Shown: positions 9,013-17,099 of the stretch, piece by piece
Position numbering within the stretch: position 1 is the first letter of the stretch
Layout: each line of letters begins with the position of its first letter
Source: Paludibacteraceae bacterium
Lineage (GTDB): Bacteria; Bacteroidota; Bacteroidia; Bacteroidales; Paludibacteraceae
NCBI GenBank assembly: GCA_905233255.1
Contig: CAJOCN010000018.1
Location: forward strand, 1-34,041
DNA: 34,041 nt
Reading direction: 5' to 3'
Translations under genes and position numbers: made by a program
The notes under the pieces: generated by a model
The model's database searches: none
What the model was told of the DNA's origin: nothing
What the model saw: only the letters and a program-made list of their open reading frames with translations

Positions 9013-11316
9013 TTACGATTTTTGTTTGCGCTCTGCACCGTAACCATAACCGTATCCATAGCCGGCACGCACGCTCTTCACACCGTTCAGCACACAAGCC
9101 ACATTATGCATACGTTTTTGGTCAATCACTCCATTTGCGTAATCGATCATCTCCGTCGGCGTATATTTATAGCGGAAGACATAGATGGTCATATCACTGA
9201 TACGATCCAACTGGTACGTATCGCTTACCAATGCCACCGGAGCCGAATCAACAAGGATGTAGTCGTACCGTTTGCGTAATTCCGCGAACAACTCGTCCAC
9301 GCGCTCGGTCTGCAGCAACTCGGAGGGGTTAGGAGGAATCGTACCGCAAGGGATGACATCCAGGTTCTGATGCACACCGCTCGGTACAATGATATCGTCG
9401 AGCTCCACCTCCGGTTCTGCCAGATAATCCGTCAGGTGACCCTTATTGCTCAGCCCGAAATAGGCTGCCAGCATCGGTTTACGGATATCCATACCGACCA
9501 ATGCCACTTTCTTACCCAGGATAGCGAGCGAGATAGCCGTATTGGTAGCCACGTACGATTTACCATCACCGTTGATAGACGAGGTGATCAAGATCACCGG
9601 TGATTTCTTATCGGGCGGCAGGACGTACCGCAGGTTGGTTCGTATCTGCCGGAAGAGTTCTGCCGACACTGTGGACTCACCCTCATGGATAGCGATATGC
9701 GCATCGCGTGAGTTCTGAACCAACTGCCCCAGGAGCGGCGCCTTGATACGTTGCTCAAACTCCTTGGCATCATCAATCTTATCGTTGAAGAGGATGTACA
9801 GATACAGCAGTCCGGCGGGGAACATAAGTCCCAATACGAAACAGATGAAGAGCAGTTTCAGGGGCTTCGGGCTCCGGCTTTCTACATCTCTCTGCGGCAG
9901 ATCAATCACTTTCGCCGGCATGGAGGTAGCCGCCAGCATCAGTGCGTTCTCCTCCCTCTTCTGGTACAGATAGAGGTAGAGGCGCTCCTTGATCTGTTGG
10001 TCACGTACCACGCGCACATATTCACGCTGCTGCTCCGGCGCGTCCTGGATCTGGCGGTTGAATTTTGAATCCCGGGTCTGCAGGTTGCGCTGACGTATCT
10101 TGAGACTCTCGCGCACCGAGCCGATAGTCGCAATGATATTCTGGCGCATAGAAGCCAGCTGCATATTCATCTGGTCCACTACCGGGTTCTCCTCCGTAGC
10201 CGTACGCAGGATGCGCATCCGTTGGAGTTGCAGCGCGTTGTACTCCGACAGGCTGCCGGCCAGCGATGCATCCTCTACACCGATATTGGAGGGGATGAGG
10301 TTGTTACGCTTGGTATCATCGCGCAGGAACTCGTCGATATATTCCACCAGACTCAGCTGGGTCTCAATCTCCGCCATAGCGCGTTGCTCCGCGGTACTCT
10401 CCTGCAGGAACAGTTGTGCCTGCGCATGCAGGTCCGCAATCTTATTTTTCTCTTTATACTCCGAAACCGCTTCTTCCGCCTCGCTCAGTTCGTTGGTGAT
10501 GATAGCCAGACGCTCCTCGATGAAGGCCGCCGTGTTGGTAGCAATCAAGTTCTTATCCACCACCGCATTGAGGTTGTATTGCTCGATGATCTGCGCCAAC
10601 AGCGCTTTGTCTCTCTCCGGCACCGTGGAGGTCGTAGAGAGTTTGATGATATTCGACTCCTTCTTATGTTGCGACACACTGATATTCCTGCGATAAGAAG
10701 CCACCACGGACTCGCGGCGGGCGTGTGCCACACGATAAGCAGTGTCCGGACTCAGCGGACGGTTCGCATGAATCTTGAGGGTACCCACTCCGGTCTCGAT
10801 CGGACCATTCAGGCTCTCCACGCGGGTGGACGAACGGCGGAAACGTCCCATGGCGGTCTTCACCTTATAGCCGTTCTTAGTCGGCTTTACCGTTACCGTA
10901 AAGGGGCTAACCTGCGCTTTCTCCGTTAACTCGACGTACTCAATCGTCAGCGCCGGATTGCGGAACTCGCCTTCCCATCTCAAACCGCCCTTCACATACG
11001 ACGCATCCCATATATTGAGGGCATCAATCGCCTGATAAAGCAGTCCGCGCGAAGAGAGGACCACTACCTCGTCCTCCGCAGCTGAATTACCCGAGAGGCC
11101 CAGCATAGTCAGCGCCTCCGCTCCCTCAAAAGAGCCATCGTTCTGGCGAAGCATAATAGCCGCGTCGGTTGTCCATTTAGGCGTTTTACGGAGCATATAT
11201 GCGACCCCAAGACACAGGAAGAAGGTCACTCCGAGAGCAAACCACCACCAGTGCTCCAACACCACTCGTACGATTTTCCGTACGTCTATCTCATTTACGT
11301 TTGTGTTATTCTCCAT
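9013..11316 (-). CDS. Polysaccharide co-polymerase with tyrosine autokinase domain (Wzc-like)
   Basis: Inner-membrane protein that controls chain length and export of capsule or exopolysaccharide through cycles of tyrosine autophosphorylation. There is a Wzz domain with a first membrane segment at about residues 24-42 (WWWFALGVTFFLCLGVAYM), a long periplasmic coiled-coil region (about 230-460), and a second membrane segment at about 488-510. The cytoplasmic BY-kinase has Walker A (SINGDGKS, about 580-587), Walker A' (VALVGMDIRKP, about 604-614) and Walker B (YILVD, about 686-690). The tail GYGYGYGYG holds four tyrosines (753, 755, 757, 759), the expected phosphorylation cluster. It begins 7 bases after wza. 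No glycosyltransferase genes are nearby, so the glycan it serves cannot be named. Confidence 0.93.
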   Translation of the reverse strand: MENNTNVNEIDVRKIVRVVLEHWWWFALGVTFFLCLGVAYMLRKTPKWTTDAAIMLRQNDGSFEGAEALTMLGLSGNSAAEDEVVVLSSRGLLYQAIDALNIWDASYVKGGLRWEGEFRNPALTIEYVELTEKAQVSPFTVTVKPTKNGYKVKTAMGRFRRSSTRVESLNGPIETGVGTLKIHANRPLSPDTAYRVAHARRESVVASYRRNISVSQHKKESNIIKLSTTSTVPERDKALLAQIIEQYNLNAVVDKNLIATNTAAFIEERLAIITNELSEAEEAVSEYKEKNKIADLHAQAQLFLQESTAEQRAMAEIETQLSLVEYIDEFLRDDTKRNNLIPSNIGVEDASLAGSLSEYNALQLQRMRILRTATEENPVVDQMNMQLASMRQNIIATIGSVRESLKIRQRNLQTRDSKFNRQIQDAPEQQREYVRVVRDQQIKERLYLYLYQKREENALMLAATSMPAKVIDLPQRDVESRSPKPLKLLFICFVLGLMFPAGLLYLYILFNDKIDDAKEFEQRIKAPLLGQLVQNSRDAHIAIHEGESTVSAELFRQIRTNLRYVLPPDKKSPVILITSSINGDGKSYVATNTAISLAILGKKVALVGMDIRKPMLAAYFGLSNKGHLTDYLAEPEVELDDIIVPSGVHQNLDVIPCGTIPPNPSELLQTERVDELFAELRKRYDYILVDSAPVALVSDTYQLDRISDMTIYVFRYKYTPTEMIDYANGVIDQKRMHNVACVLNGVKSVRAGYGYGYGYGAERKQKS

Positions 11317-11323
11317 AGGTCAA

Positions 11324-12127
11324 TTATTTCTTCGTTACATTCACTATCGTCACAATCACCGTAGCCGCACTGGCGAGTGTAGAGACGGTACTCAGCCAGA
11401 GACTCACGTTCGCACTATTGATAGCACGCACGCCGTTCGGCGAGACATAGATCACATCATTCTGTTGCAGGTAGTAGTAGGGCGAAGTAAGCAGATCATC
11501 TTTCGTCAGGTTGAGACGCGCGAACTCCATCTTTCCGTTCACCTCACGGGAGATAAGCAGATTGTCACGACGGCCGTAAGGCGTCATATCACCTACCGCC
11601 GCCAGGGCTTCCAGGATTGTCAGACGACCGTTGCTGATATTCACCGTACCGGGGCGGGCCACCTCACCCAGCACCGACACTTTCGCACTGACGAGGTTCA
11701 CCTGCACCATCGGATTCATCACCTGTTTCTCCAGCGCCGACTTGATCAATTCCTCCGCCTCAGCGCGTACCAGACCCGCCACATGCAACTTACCCAGTAC
11801 AGGCATCTCGATATACCCCTCTTCATCCACACGATAAGTCAGCAACATCGGAGTCGTTTTCACCTGCGTGGAAGTAGGATCATTGAAAGCTACCGTAGGT
11901 AAGTTATACGGTGCTACCGCATCCTGATCCAACGCCGACACGAAGATGGTCAACGCATCTGCCGGCTTAATCGTAATCTCTGCGCTCGGCACAAAAGACT
12001 TATTGATTGAATCCGCAGACTCCGGGGTAACATCCCGCAGATACGTCAATCCACGCTTGGTTACACAACTCGAAGCCGCTATGACCACGAGCATCAGCAC
12101 ACATACTTTTTTGAACGTCTTATTCAT
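11324..12127 (-). CDS. Polysaccharide export lipoprotein (Wza-like)
   Basis: Outer-membrane export protein that works with the Wzc-like kinase to move polysaccharide to the surface. The chosen start at 12127 gives a clean lipoprotein signal (MNKTFKKV..., lipidated Cys after IAASS). A poly-export domain follows (AEITIKPADALTIFVSALDQD, EGYIEMPVLGKLHVAGL), then a SLBB-like domain (VLGEVARPGTVNI, LTILEALAAVGDM). A hydrophobic segment lies at the C-terminus (VSLWLSTVSTLASAATVIV). An in-frame ATG at 12145 is possible. The frame is open up to 12262, but that part overlaps the promoter and cannot be translated from it. It is the first gene of the apparent wza-wzc-topB operon. Confidence 0.92.
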   Translation of the reverse strand: MNKTFKKVCVLMLVVIAASSCVTKRGLTYLRDVTPESADSINKSFVPSAEITIKPADALTIFVSALDQDAVAPYNLPTVAFNDPTSTQVKTTPMLLTYRVDEEGYIEMPVLGKLHVAGLVRAEAEELIKSALEKQVMNPMVQVNLVSAKVSVLGEVARPGTVNISNGRLTILEALAAVGDMTPYGRRDNLLISREVNGKMEFARLNLTKDDLLTSPYYYLQQNDVIYVSPNGVRAINSANVSLWLSTVSTLASAATVIVTIVNVTKK

Positions 12128-12157
12128 GATTTTGCGTAATTTCATAATTTGAGTGTG

Positions 12158-12189
12158 CAAAGGTACGATTTTTTTTTGACATACACAAG
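12158..12189 (-). promoter_or_regulatory. Promoter of wza-wzc-topB
   Basis: Minus strand: CTTG (12186-12189), 20 bases, then TACCTTTG (12158-12165). This matches the Bacteroidota primary-sigma consensus and lies about 30 bases before the wza start. It is back to back with the promoter of the AAA+ regulator. Confidence 0.75.
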
Positions 12190-12214
12190 AAATTCGCATT
12201 TTTTTATCAAAATA

Positions 12215-12246
12215 TTTGCATATATGCAAATTTAGCAGTACCTTTG
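12215..12246 (+). promoter_or_regulatory. Promoter of the AAA+ regulator and lptE
   Basis: TTTG at 12215-12218, 20 bases, then TACCTTTG at 12239-12246. The -33 box is part of a perfect 16-bp palindrome, TTTGCATATATGCAAA (12215-12230). Transcription should begin near 12251-12254, leaving a leader of about 15 bases before the ATG at 12268. Confidence 0.8.
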
Positions 12247-12267
12247 CATGACATTTTGTCATGTATT

Positions 12268-13446
12268 ATGACCCAACAAGAATTATTAGCCATCAAACAG
12301 CGGTTCGGCATAATCGGTCAGAGTCCGCTGCTCAATAGAGACATTGAGGTTGCCGTTCAAGTAGCGCGCACCGATTTGAGTGTACTCATCACCGGCGAGT
12401 CCGGTGTAGGTAAAGAGCATTTTCCGAAAATCATCCACGCATACTCCGCCCGCAAGCACGGACCGTATTTTGCGGTCAACTGCGGTGCTATCCCGGAGGG
12501 CACGATAGACAGCGAACTTTTCGGTCACGAGAAAGGCGCCTTCACCGATGCCAAGAATGAGCACAAGGGGTATTTCGAGATAGCCGACGGCGGCACGCTG
12601 TTTCTGGATGAAGTAGGCGAACTGCCGCTCCAGACGCAGGTCCGTTTGCTCCGTGTACTGGAGACCGGCGAGTTCTTACGCATGGGCGCCAGTCAGGTGC
12701 GCAAGACCAACGTGCGCGTAGTGGCGGCTACTAACCTGAACATGCGGCAGGCCATTGATGACGGACGGTTCCGCGAGGATCTGTATTACCGCCTCAATAC
12801 CGTCGAGATACGTGTACCCGCCCTCCGCGAGAGGAAAGATGATATCCCTATGCTGTTCCGGAAATTCGCTCTTGATTTCTGCAACCGGTACCAGATGCCA
12901 CCCCTCTCTCTCAACGAGGAGGCCACGGCGATGCTCCGGAATGCGTACTGGAGGGGTAATATCCGCCAACTGAAGAATATAGCAGAGCAAATAGCCATTA
13001 TCGAGATGGACCATCAGATCAATGGCGAGACGCTTCGCAAGTACCTGCCCGCCGAGGAGAACCAGCAGGGTCTCGTACTCAGAGCACCGGCACAGGAGAC
13101 AGGGAAAGACTACTCCCACGAGATCGGTATCCTCTATAACATGGTGATGCAGAACAAGAAGGATTTGGAGGAACTCAAAGAGATGTTGCACTCCGGTCCC
13201 AAGACCGGCCTGCCGGAGCTCCGCAACGCGGAGGTTCAGCCCGCCCGGACGGAGGATGTGCACCCCGCCCGCGAGATGGAGGAGATTGTGCCGATTGAGG
13301 AAGATAGTCTGCGTATTGACGAGAATGAGAAAGAACTGATCCGCCGCGCTCTGGAGCGATCCAAAGGCAACCGCAAAGAGGCTGCTGCACAACTCGGCTA
13401 TTCGGAACGAACCCTTTACCGTAAAATCAAAGAGTATGAACTGTAA
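12268..13446 (+). CDS. Sigma-54-type AAA+ transcription activator, no sensor domain
   Basis: Bacterial enhancer-binding protein. The AAA+ module begins almost at the N-terminus: Walker A GESGVGKE (about 43-50), loop GAFTDA (about 90-95), Walker B LFLDE (about 111-115), then sensor motif VVAATN and the arginine-finger region [11 protein letters not shown] coiled linker (about 290-315) and a Fis-type helix-turn-helix (about 350-392, [23 protein letters not shown]) complete it. There is no receiver, PAS or GAF domain, as in PspF-type activators. The usual sigma-54-contacting motif is GAFTGA; here its fifth residue is Asp. I chose the ATG at 12268 because the longer frame starts with a TTG inside the -7 element. 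Its stop overlaps the lptE start by 11 bases. Its targets are unknown. Confidence 0.9.
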   Translation: MTQQELLAIKQRFGIIGQSPLLNRDIEVAVQVARTDLSVLITGESGVGKEHFPKIIHAYSARKHGPYFAVNCGAIPEGTIDSELFGHEKGAFTDAKNEHKGYFEIADGGTLFLDEVGELPLQTQVRLLRVLETGEFLRMGASQVRKTNVRVVAATNLNMRQAIDDGRFREDLYYRLNTVEIRVPALRERKDDIPMLFRKFALDFCNRYQMPPLSLNEEATAMLRNAYWRGNIRQLKNIAEQIAIIEMDHQINGETLRKYLPAEENQQGLVLRAPAQETGKDYSHEIGILYNMVMQNKKDLEELKEMLHSGPKTGLPELRNAEVQPARTEDVHPAREMEEIVPIEEDSLRIDENEKELIRRALERSKGNRKEAAAQLGYSERTLYRKIKEYEL

Positions 13447-13972
13447 GAAGAGATCAGTATCAAGCCGGTATCATGTCTGTGTATTATGCTGTACACTATT
13501 ACTCATTTTGTCCGGCTGCGCTATATCCTATAAGTTCAACGGTGCTAACATCAACTACCAGACGACCCACTCTATCTCCATCGCCGATTTTCCGAACAAC
13601 GCCCCGATGGTCAATCCCACCTTGAGTAATAACCTCTCGGAGGGAATCCGCGACCTGTACCAGCGCCAGACTCGTCTGCAGGTGCTGCGCAAAGGCGGAG
13701 ACCTGGAGTTGGAAGGAGAGATCGTGGGGTACGACCTGACACAAAGTGCCATCTCCACGGACAGCTATGCTTCGGAGAGCCGGCTCACAGTCCGCGTCAC
13801 GGTACATTTCACCAATAACATTAATCCCGAGGAGTCTTTCGACAAGACTTACTCTGCCTTCCAGACATTCGATGCCAGCCGCCTCCTGACGGATGTACAG
13901 GACGAACTTTGCGCCCTGATCATCACGGAGATCGCGGAGAGCATCTACAACGACACAGTGGCTAAATGGTAG
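13436..13972 (+). CDS. lptE: LptE-family lipopolysaccharide assembly lipoprotein
   Basis: Outer-membrane lipoprotein that plugs and matures LptD, which inserts lipopolysaccharide into the outer leaflet. It has a lipoprotein signal with Cys28 (LILSGC), then YKFNGANINY and ISIADFPNNAP, typical of the Bacteroidota LptE group, and ends in a helix (LLTDVQDELCALIITEIAESIYND). Its 178 residues match the family. It starts inside the end of the AAA+ regulator gene (overlap 13436-13446), so translation is probably coupled. I remember the pairing of a sigma-54-type regulator with lptE as common in Bacteroidales. Confidence 0.88.
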   Translation: MNCKKRSVSSRYHVCVLCCTLLLILSGCAISYKFNGANINYQTTHSISIADFPNNAPMVNPTLSNNLSEGIRDLYQRQTRLQVLRKGGDLELEGEIVGYDLTQSAISTDSYASESRLTVRVTVHFTNNINPEESFDKTYSAFQTFDASRLLTDVQDELCALIITEIAESIYNDTVAKW

Positions 13973-13973
13973 G

Positions 13974-13996
13974 AAACGGCCGGAGTTCAGCCGTTT
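13974..13996. terminator. Hairpin between convergent lptE and ompA-like genes
   Basis: AAACGGC (13974-13980) pairs with GCCGTTT (13990-13996) around a nine-base loop, in the 39-base gap between the two stop codons. There is no clear U-run on either side, so bidirectional termination is only plausible. Confidence 0.4.
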
Positions 13997-14011
13997 ACAG
14001 GTATTCCGAAT

Positions 14012-15076
14012 TTAGAGAAGCACTATCTCCACACGCCGGTTCATTTGCCGGTGTGTTTCGTTATCGTTCGGCACGATCGGATCACGTTCGCCACGCCCCT
14101 CTACCTCTATGCGGCTGGCATCAATGCCACGGGCCTTCATCGCCTGCCGGACTTCCTGGCACCGTCCTTCGGAGAGCGCCTGGTTAGCCCTGTTGGAACC
14201 GATATTATCAGTATGACCGACGATACGGATACGCTGGTTAGGACGAGATACCAAGAACCGGTATAACTCATTGAGCGCGCCCTCGGACGATTCCAGAATA
14301 CGCGTTTTGGCAGCCGCAAAATAGATATTATGCAGGACGAAAGACTTCACCTCTTTGGGCGACATCACCACTCCGCCAAAAAGCGCAGGATCCGTGATTG
14401 TGTCATGGAACGGGAAATAATCGACAGCCGTTGCCTCGATCGTATAGTACGGCACCCTGTCGTCCAGCAGAACCGCCAGTACCGAGTGCAGGGAGTCAGA
14501 GGTTGTCTGCATCACCTTCCGGCGCGTATTACTCCTCACAATCACGTTGGCTGCCACCGGGCGTGAGGTCATGGAGTCCGTCACGGTAAACGTGAGCCTC
14601 GTCTCCGGATAGAGGTATAACTTGACCGTATCTTCATCTTCCTTATGCTTGAACCACGCGGTATCGGAGGGGAAATAACCAATCTTGGCTGCCGCCGCCC
14701 AATACTCGCCAGCCGGCAACCCGCGCGAGACGCGGGCTTTTTTGTTATCCGTCGGTTTGTTGATCTTGGGTTTCTTATTCGGCCGGGCGTTCTTATCCTG
14801 CGCAGTGATATGCGTCGCCGGTAGAGGTTCCCCTGTTTTCAGGTCGTAGGAATAGATATAGAGCAGAGGTTTGCCATCCTTGATACGCTGCCGTTTGGCA
14901 GCCTTCAGTTTGGCGGCTTTCTTCTTCTCCGCCTTCCGCTTGGCCGCCTCGCGTTTCCGCTCCGCCTGCGCTTTAGCCTTCGCACGTTTCTGCGCGTTCG
15001 TTGCCGCAAAAGCCGGCTCGCCTATGAAGAAGGCAAGAAGAATAAAGGGGATTATTTTCCAGAGTTTTTGTACCAT
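14012..15076 (-). CDS. Exported OmpA-C-domain protein with polycationic N-terminus
   Basis: Envelope protein expected to bind peptidoglycan through its C-terminal OmpA domain (about residues 250-354), seen as NIYFAAAKTRILESSEGALN, GHTDNIGSNRANQALSEGR and NRRVEIVLL. A signal peptide ends near residue 24 (EPAFA). Residues about 28-67 are almost pure Lys, Arg, Ala and Glu, probably a charged helix. The middle holds two modules with LLYIYSYDLKTGEPLPATHI and LTFTVTDSMTSRPVAANVIV, resembling the carboxypeptidase-regulatory-like repeats often found in Bacteroidota OmpA proteins. No clear promoter lies directly upstream; it follows the tRNA and the 15121-15150 hairpin on the same strand. A GGAGG, rare in this window, lies 14-18 bases before the ATG. 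Its exact role is unknown. Confidence 0.88.
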   Translation of the reverse strand: MVQKLWKIIPFILLAFFIGEPAFAATNAQKRAKAKAQAERKREAAKRKAEKKKAAKLKAAKRQRIKDGKPLLYIYSYDLKTGEPLPATHITAQDKNARPNKKPKINKPTDNKKARVSRGLPAGEYWAAAAKIGYFPSDTAWFKHKEDEDTVKLYLYPETRLTFTVTDSMTSRPVAANVIVRSNTRRKVMQTTSDSLHSVLAVLLDDRVPYYTIEATAVDYFPFHDTITDPALFGGVVMSPKEVKSFVLHNIYFAAAKTRILESSEGALNELYRFLVSRPNQRIRIVGHTDNIGSNRANQALSEGRCQEVRQAMKARGIDASRIEVEGRGERDPIVPNDNETHRQMNRRVEIVLL

Positions 15077-15120
15077 GCCGATATATCGTACCTCCGGTAT
15101 TTCGGGTTCTTTTAACGGAA

Positions 15121-15150
15121 CAGGAGAATAGTCGTGGGACTATCCTCCTG
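15121..15150 (-). terminator. Strong hairpin just after the tRNA
   Basis: CAGGAG and ATAGTC arms pair with GACTAT and CTCCTG around a four-base loop, with a single A-C mismatch in the stem (12 bp in all). On the minus strand it starts three bases after the tRNA discriminator base. The sequence after it has only a few T, so it may be a terminator, an attenuator for the downstream ompA-like gene, or a 3'-processing signal. Confidence 0.6.
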
Positions 15151-15153
15151 CTG

Positions 15154-15228
15154 TGGTCCCACTTGGGCTTGAACCAAGGACCCCCTGATTATGAGTCAGG
15201 TGCTACTAACCAACTGAGCTATAGGACC
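15154..15228 (-). tRNA. tRNA with CAU anticodon, probably tRNA-Ile2 (lysidine type)
   Basis: The minus strand folds as a full cloverleaf. The acceptor GGTCCTA pairs with TGGGACC, the discriminator is A, the anticodon arm is CCTGA-CTCATAA-TCAGG, and the T-arm carries GGTTCAAGCC. CCA is not encoded. The anticodon is CAT. Acceptor pairs C4-G69 and C5-G68 and the arm CTGACTCATAATCAG resemble E. coli tRNA-Ile2, whose C34 is changed to lysidine by TilS, rather than elongator tRNA-Met. The D-arm reads GCTC then AGTTGGTTAG then TAGC, one base longer than usual, so its fourth pair is a C-T mismatch. The 5' end lies only five bases after the stop of the OmpA/LysM porin gene. Confidence 0.93.
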
Positions 15229-15233
15229 TCCAT

Positions 15234-16919
15234 TTATGATTTCCCTTGACGAGCGTTTCCATAGAGGATCAAGCTCTCGTCTTTGGTGATCTGCATCTCT
15301 TTCTGGGTCAATTCAGGAATACTCAACTCGATTCCCTCCTGAAGTGCATTCGGGTTACCGATCTTTTCCTTGTTGGCAATATAGATATATACCCAGCAAT
15401 ACGTGTTGTTATAATATTGGCGTGCCAACTGCGCCATGGTAGTTGTCTTAACCGTCGTTATTGTCTCGCTCGTACGTTGTTTATAGGTATTCACCTTCTC
15501 GGGACGAGCGCTCTCGGAGAGGGGCACGGTCTCTACTACCTCATTATCCTTCTCCACCTTTGCTTTCGGCTCCGCCTCTTTCTCCGCCTCTACTACCCTC
15601 TGCGAGCGTTTCGTATCCAGCTCCGCCTTCATGCGGTCGAAGGTAGCTTTATCGACCAGACGGATAGCAGCGCGGCGGTTAGGACCATAAGCTGCTTGGC
15701 TGCGGTGACCGATCAGTTTACCCATTCCTGTTGAGTAAAGATGATCCGCACTAACCATATGCTCCTCGCGCAACTCGCCCAATACATTCTCAGCACGCTT
15801 GTCACCCAGAGCGTAGTTCAGTTTATCCGAGCCCGTATTATCACAGAATCCGGTTACGACGGCGTATAGCGACGAATCCTCGTTCAGCACATCCGCTACC
15901 TGTTGGATAGTAATCAATGCCTTGTCATCCAACGCGGACTTGCCGTTCTGGAAATATACGTAATATATACGCTGCTGATCTTTCTCTATCTCCCGTTCGA
16001 ACTCCTTATAGGTCTCGCGAACGATTATCGAGTCATGACGGATGATCACAGTGTCATGCACATATTTGGGCTCCAGAGTCTCGTGCTTTGCCCATGTATT
16101 CTCATTCGAGATATTACGTACGTGGGTTTTGGAGACCGCCATCAGCTTGAACCGCATGTACATCGACACATCTACGACACCATCGTTATTTTTGGACGCT
16201 ACCGCGTTTGCACCCGCATAACCGCGACCGTCTAAATAGTCATTCGTAAAGTAGTTATACGTAGCGCGGAGTCCTAACGAGAGCGTGCGGTTGAGTGCAA
16301 ACTCCATACCCAAACCGGCTTGCACATACAACTGACCGGCATAGCTCTTCATATAACTCGGGGCGTTATCGCCATCCTCGTTGATGTAATTCACCGTATT
16401 TCCGCGAGTCCATGTAGGATTCTCACCCGGGTTATCGTGGAACATCGCGCGGTTTTTATACCATGCATAGCCACCTCCGATAATCGCGTTCAGGCTGAAT
16501 ATCTTCTTCTTGGCTTTCGGATAAAACAGGTTCATGAAGTCCATCGACACATACAACCCCGCCTTATGCATAAATCCGTCCAACAGGAGGCTCGCGTTAT
16601 TTCTGCCTGGCTTACCGGTTACCTTATACCAATCAAACGTATAGTTCAATCCCAACCCCCAAACCGGCGTGAAGGCATACTCAATATCCAATGCCGCATT
16701 CGGAAAACCGATACCATGCTGCATCTCGCTATTGAAATCGCCATCGAAATGGTTGAATCCGATGTGAGGTGTTAATGACCAGTGTGCGAATTCCGTAGCC
16801 ACCTCTTCATTTTCCGCCACTTTGTACGGGTGAGCACCTTTTACAGTCTTAATATCCTCCTGAGCCATTACAGCCAAGGAAGCACAAATAAGCGAAACTA
16901 TAAATAGGCTTTTTTTCAT
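15234..16919 (-). CDS. OmpA-family porin with C-terminal LysM-like domain
   Basis: Major-outer-membrane-type protein linking the outer membrane to peptidoglycan. It has a signal peptide (cut near residue 19, VMAQ) and an N-terminal beta-barrel (about 45-260, e.g. WSLTPHIGFNHFDGDF, YAFTPVWGLGLNYTF, LGMEFALNRTLSLGLRATY). A linker (YVHDTVIIRHDSIIV) leads to an OmpA peptidoglycan-binding domain (about 318-422, with Asp360 and Arg374 at the expected binding positions). After an acidic linker comes a LysM-like module at about 491-538 (TTMAQLARQYYNNTYCWVYI, ANKEKIGNP, LQEGIELSIPEL). Two possible peptidoglycan-binding modules in one barrel protein are unusual outside Bacteroidales. It has its own promoter, divergent from pta. 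Confidence 0.92.
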   Translation of the reverse strand: MKKSLFIVSLICASLAVMAQEDIKTVKGAHPYKVAENEEVATEFAHWSLTPHIGFNHFDGDFNSEMQHGIGFPNAALDIEYAFTPVWGLGLNYTFDWYKVTGKPGRNNASLLLDGFMHKAGLYVSMDFMNLFYPKAKKKIFSLNAIIGGGYAWYKNRAMFHDNPGENPTWTRGNTVNYINEDGDNAPSYMKSYAGQLYVQAGLGMEFALNRTLSLGLRATYNYFTNDYLDGRGYAGANAVASKNNDGVVDVSMYMRFKLMAVSKTHVRNISNENTWAKHETLEPKYVHDTVIIRHDSIIVRETYKEFEREIEKDQQRIYYVYFQNGKSALDDKALITIQQVADVLNEDSSLYAVVTGFCDNTGSDKLNYALGDKRAENVLGELREEHMVSADHLYSTGMGKLIGHRSQAAYGPNRRAAIRLVDKATFDRMKAELDTKRSQRVVEAEKEAEPKAKVEKDNEVVETVPLSESARPEKVNTYKQRTSETITTVKTTTMAQLARQYYNNTYCWVYIYIANKEKIGNPNALQEGIELSIPELTQKEMQITKDESLILYGNARQGKS

Positions 16920-16961
16920 CGTAAAAAGAGATTATTTTCTCAAATATCACAATTCAGGCTG

Positions 16962-16993
16962 CAAAATTACTACTTTTTTTTCATACTACCAAA
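16962..16993 (-). promoter_or_regulatory. Promoter of the OmpA/LysM porin
   Basis: Minus strand: TTTG (16990-16993), 20 bases, TAATTTTG (16962-16969), about 43 bases before the start codon. A full match to the Bacteroidota consensus. Confidence 0.8.
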
Positions 16994-17029
16994 TATTTTT
17001 GAAAAAAAATTCTTTTTTTATATAAACTA

Positions 17030-17060
17030 TTGTATATATGGATTTTTTTCAGTACCTTTG
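17030..17060 (+). promoter_or_regulatory. Promoter of pta-ackA
   Basis: TTG (17030-17032), 20 bases, TACCTTTG (17053-17060), about 40 bases before the pta ATG. TTGTATATATGG at the -33 region resembles the TTTGCATATATG of other promoters here. Confidence 0.78.
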
Positions 17061-17099
17061 TGCCGTGAAAGAGCAAACATTTAATTTTATAATACTATT

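Noticed and set aside
12128..12262. N-terminal extension of the wza frame
   Set aside because: Most of it lies upstream of the promoter; the lipoprotein signal starts at 12127 or at most 12145.
12244..12267. Upstream TTG start for the AAA+ regulator
   Set aside because: The codon is inside the -7 element and would not be transcribed.
12676..13392. 238-codon open frame opposite the AAA+ regulator
   Set aside because: Antisense shadow, no motif.
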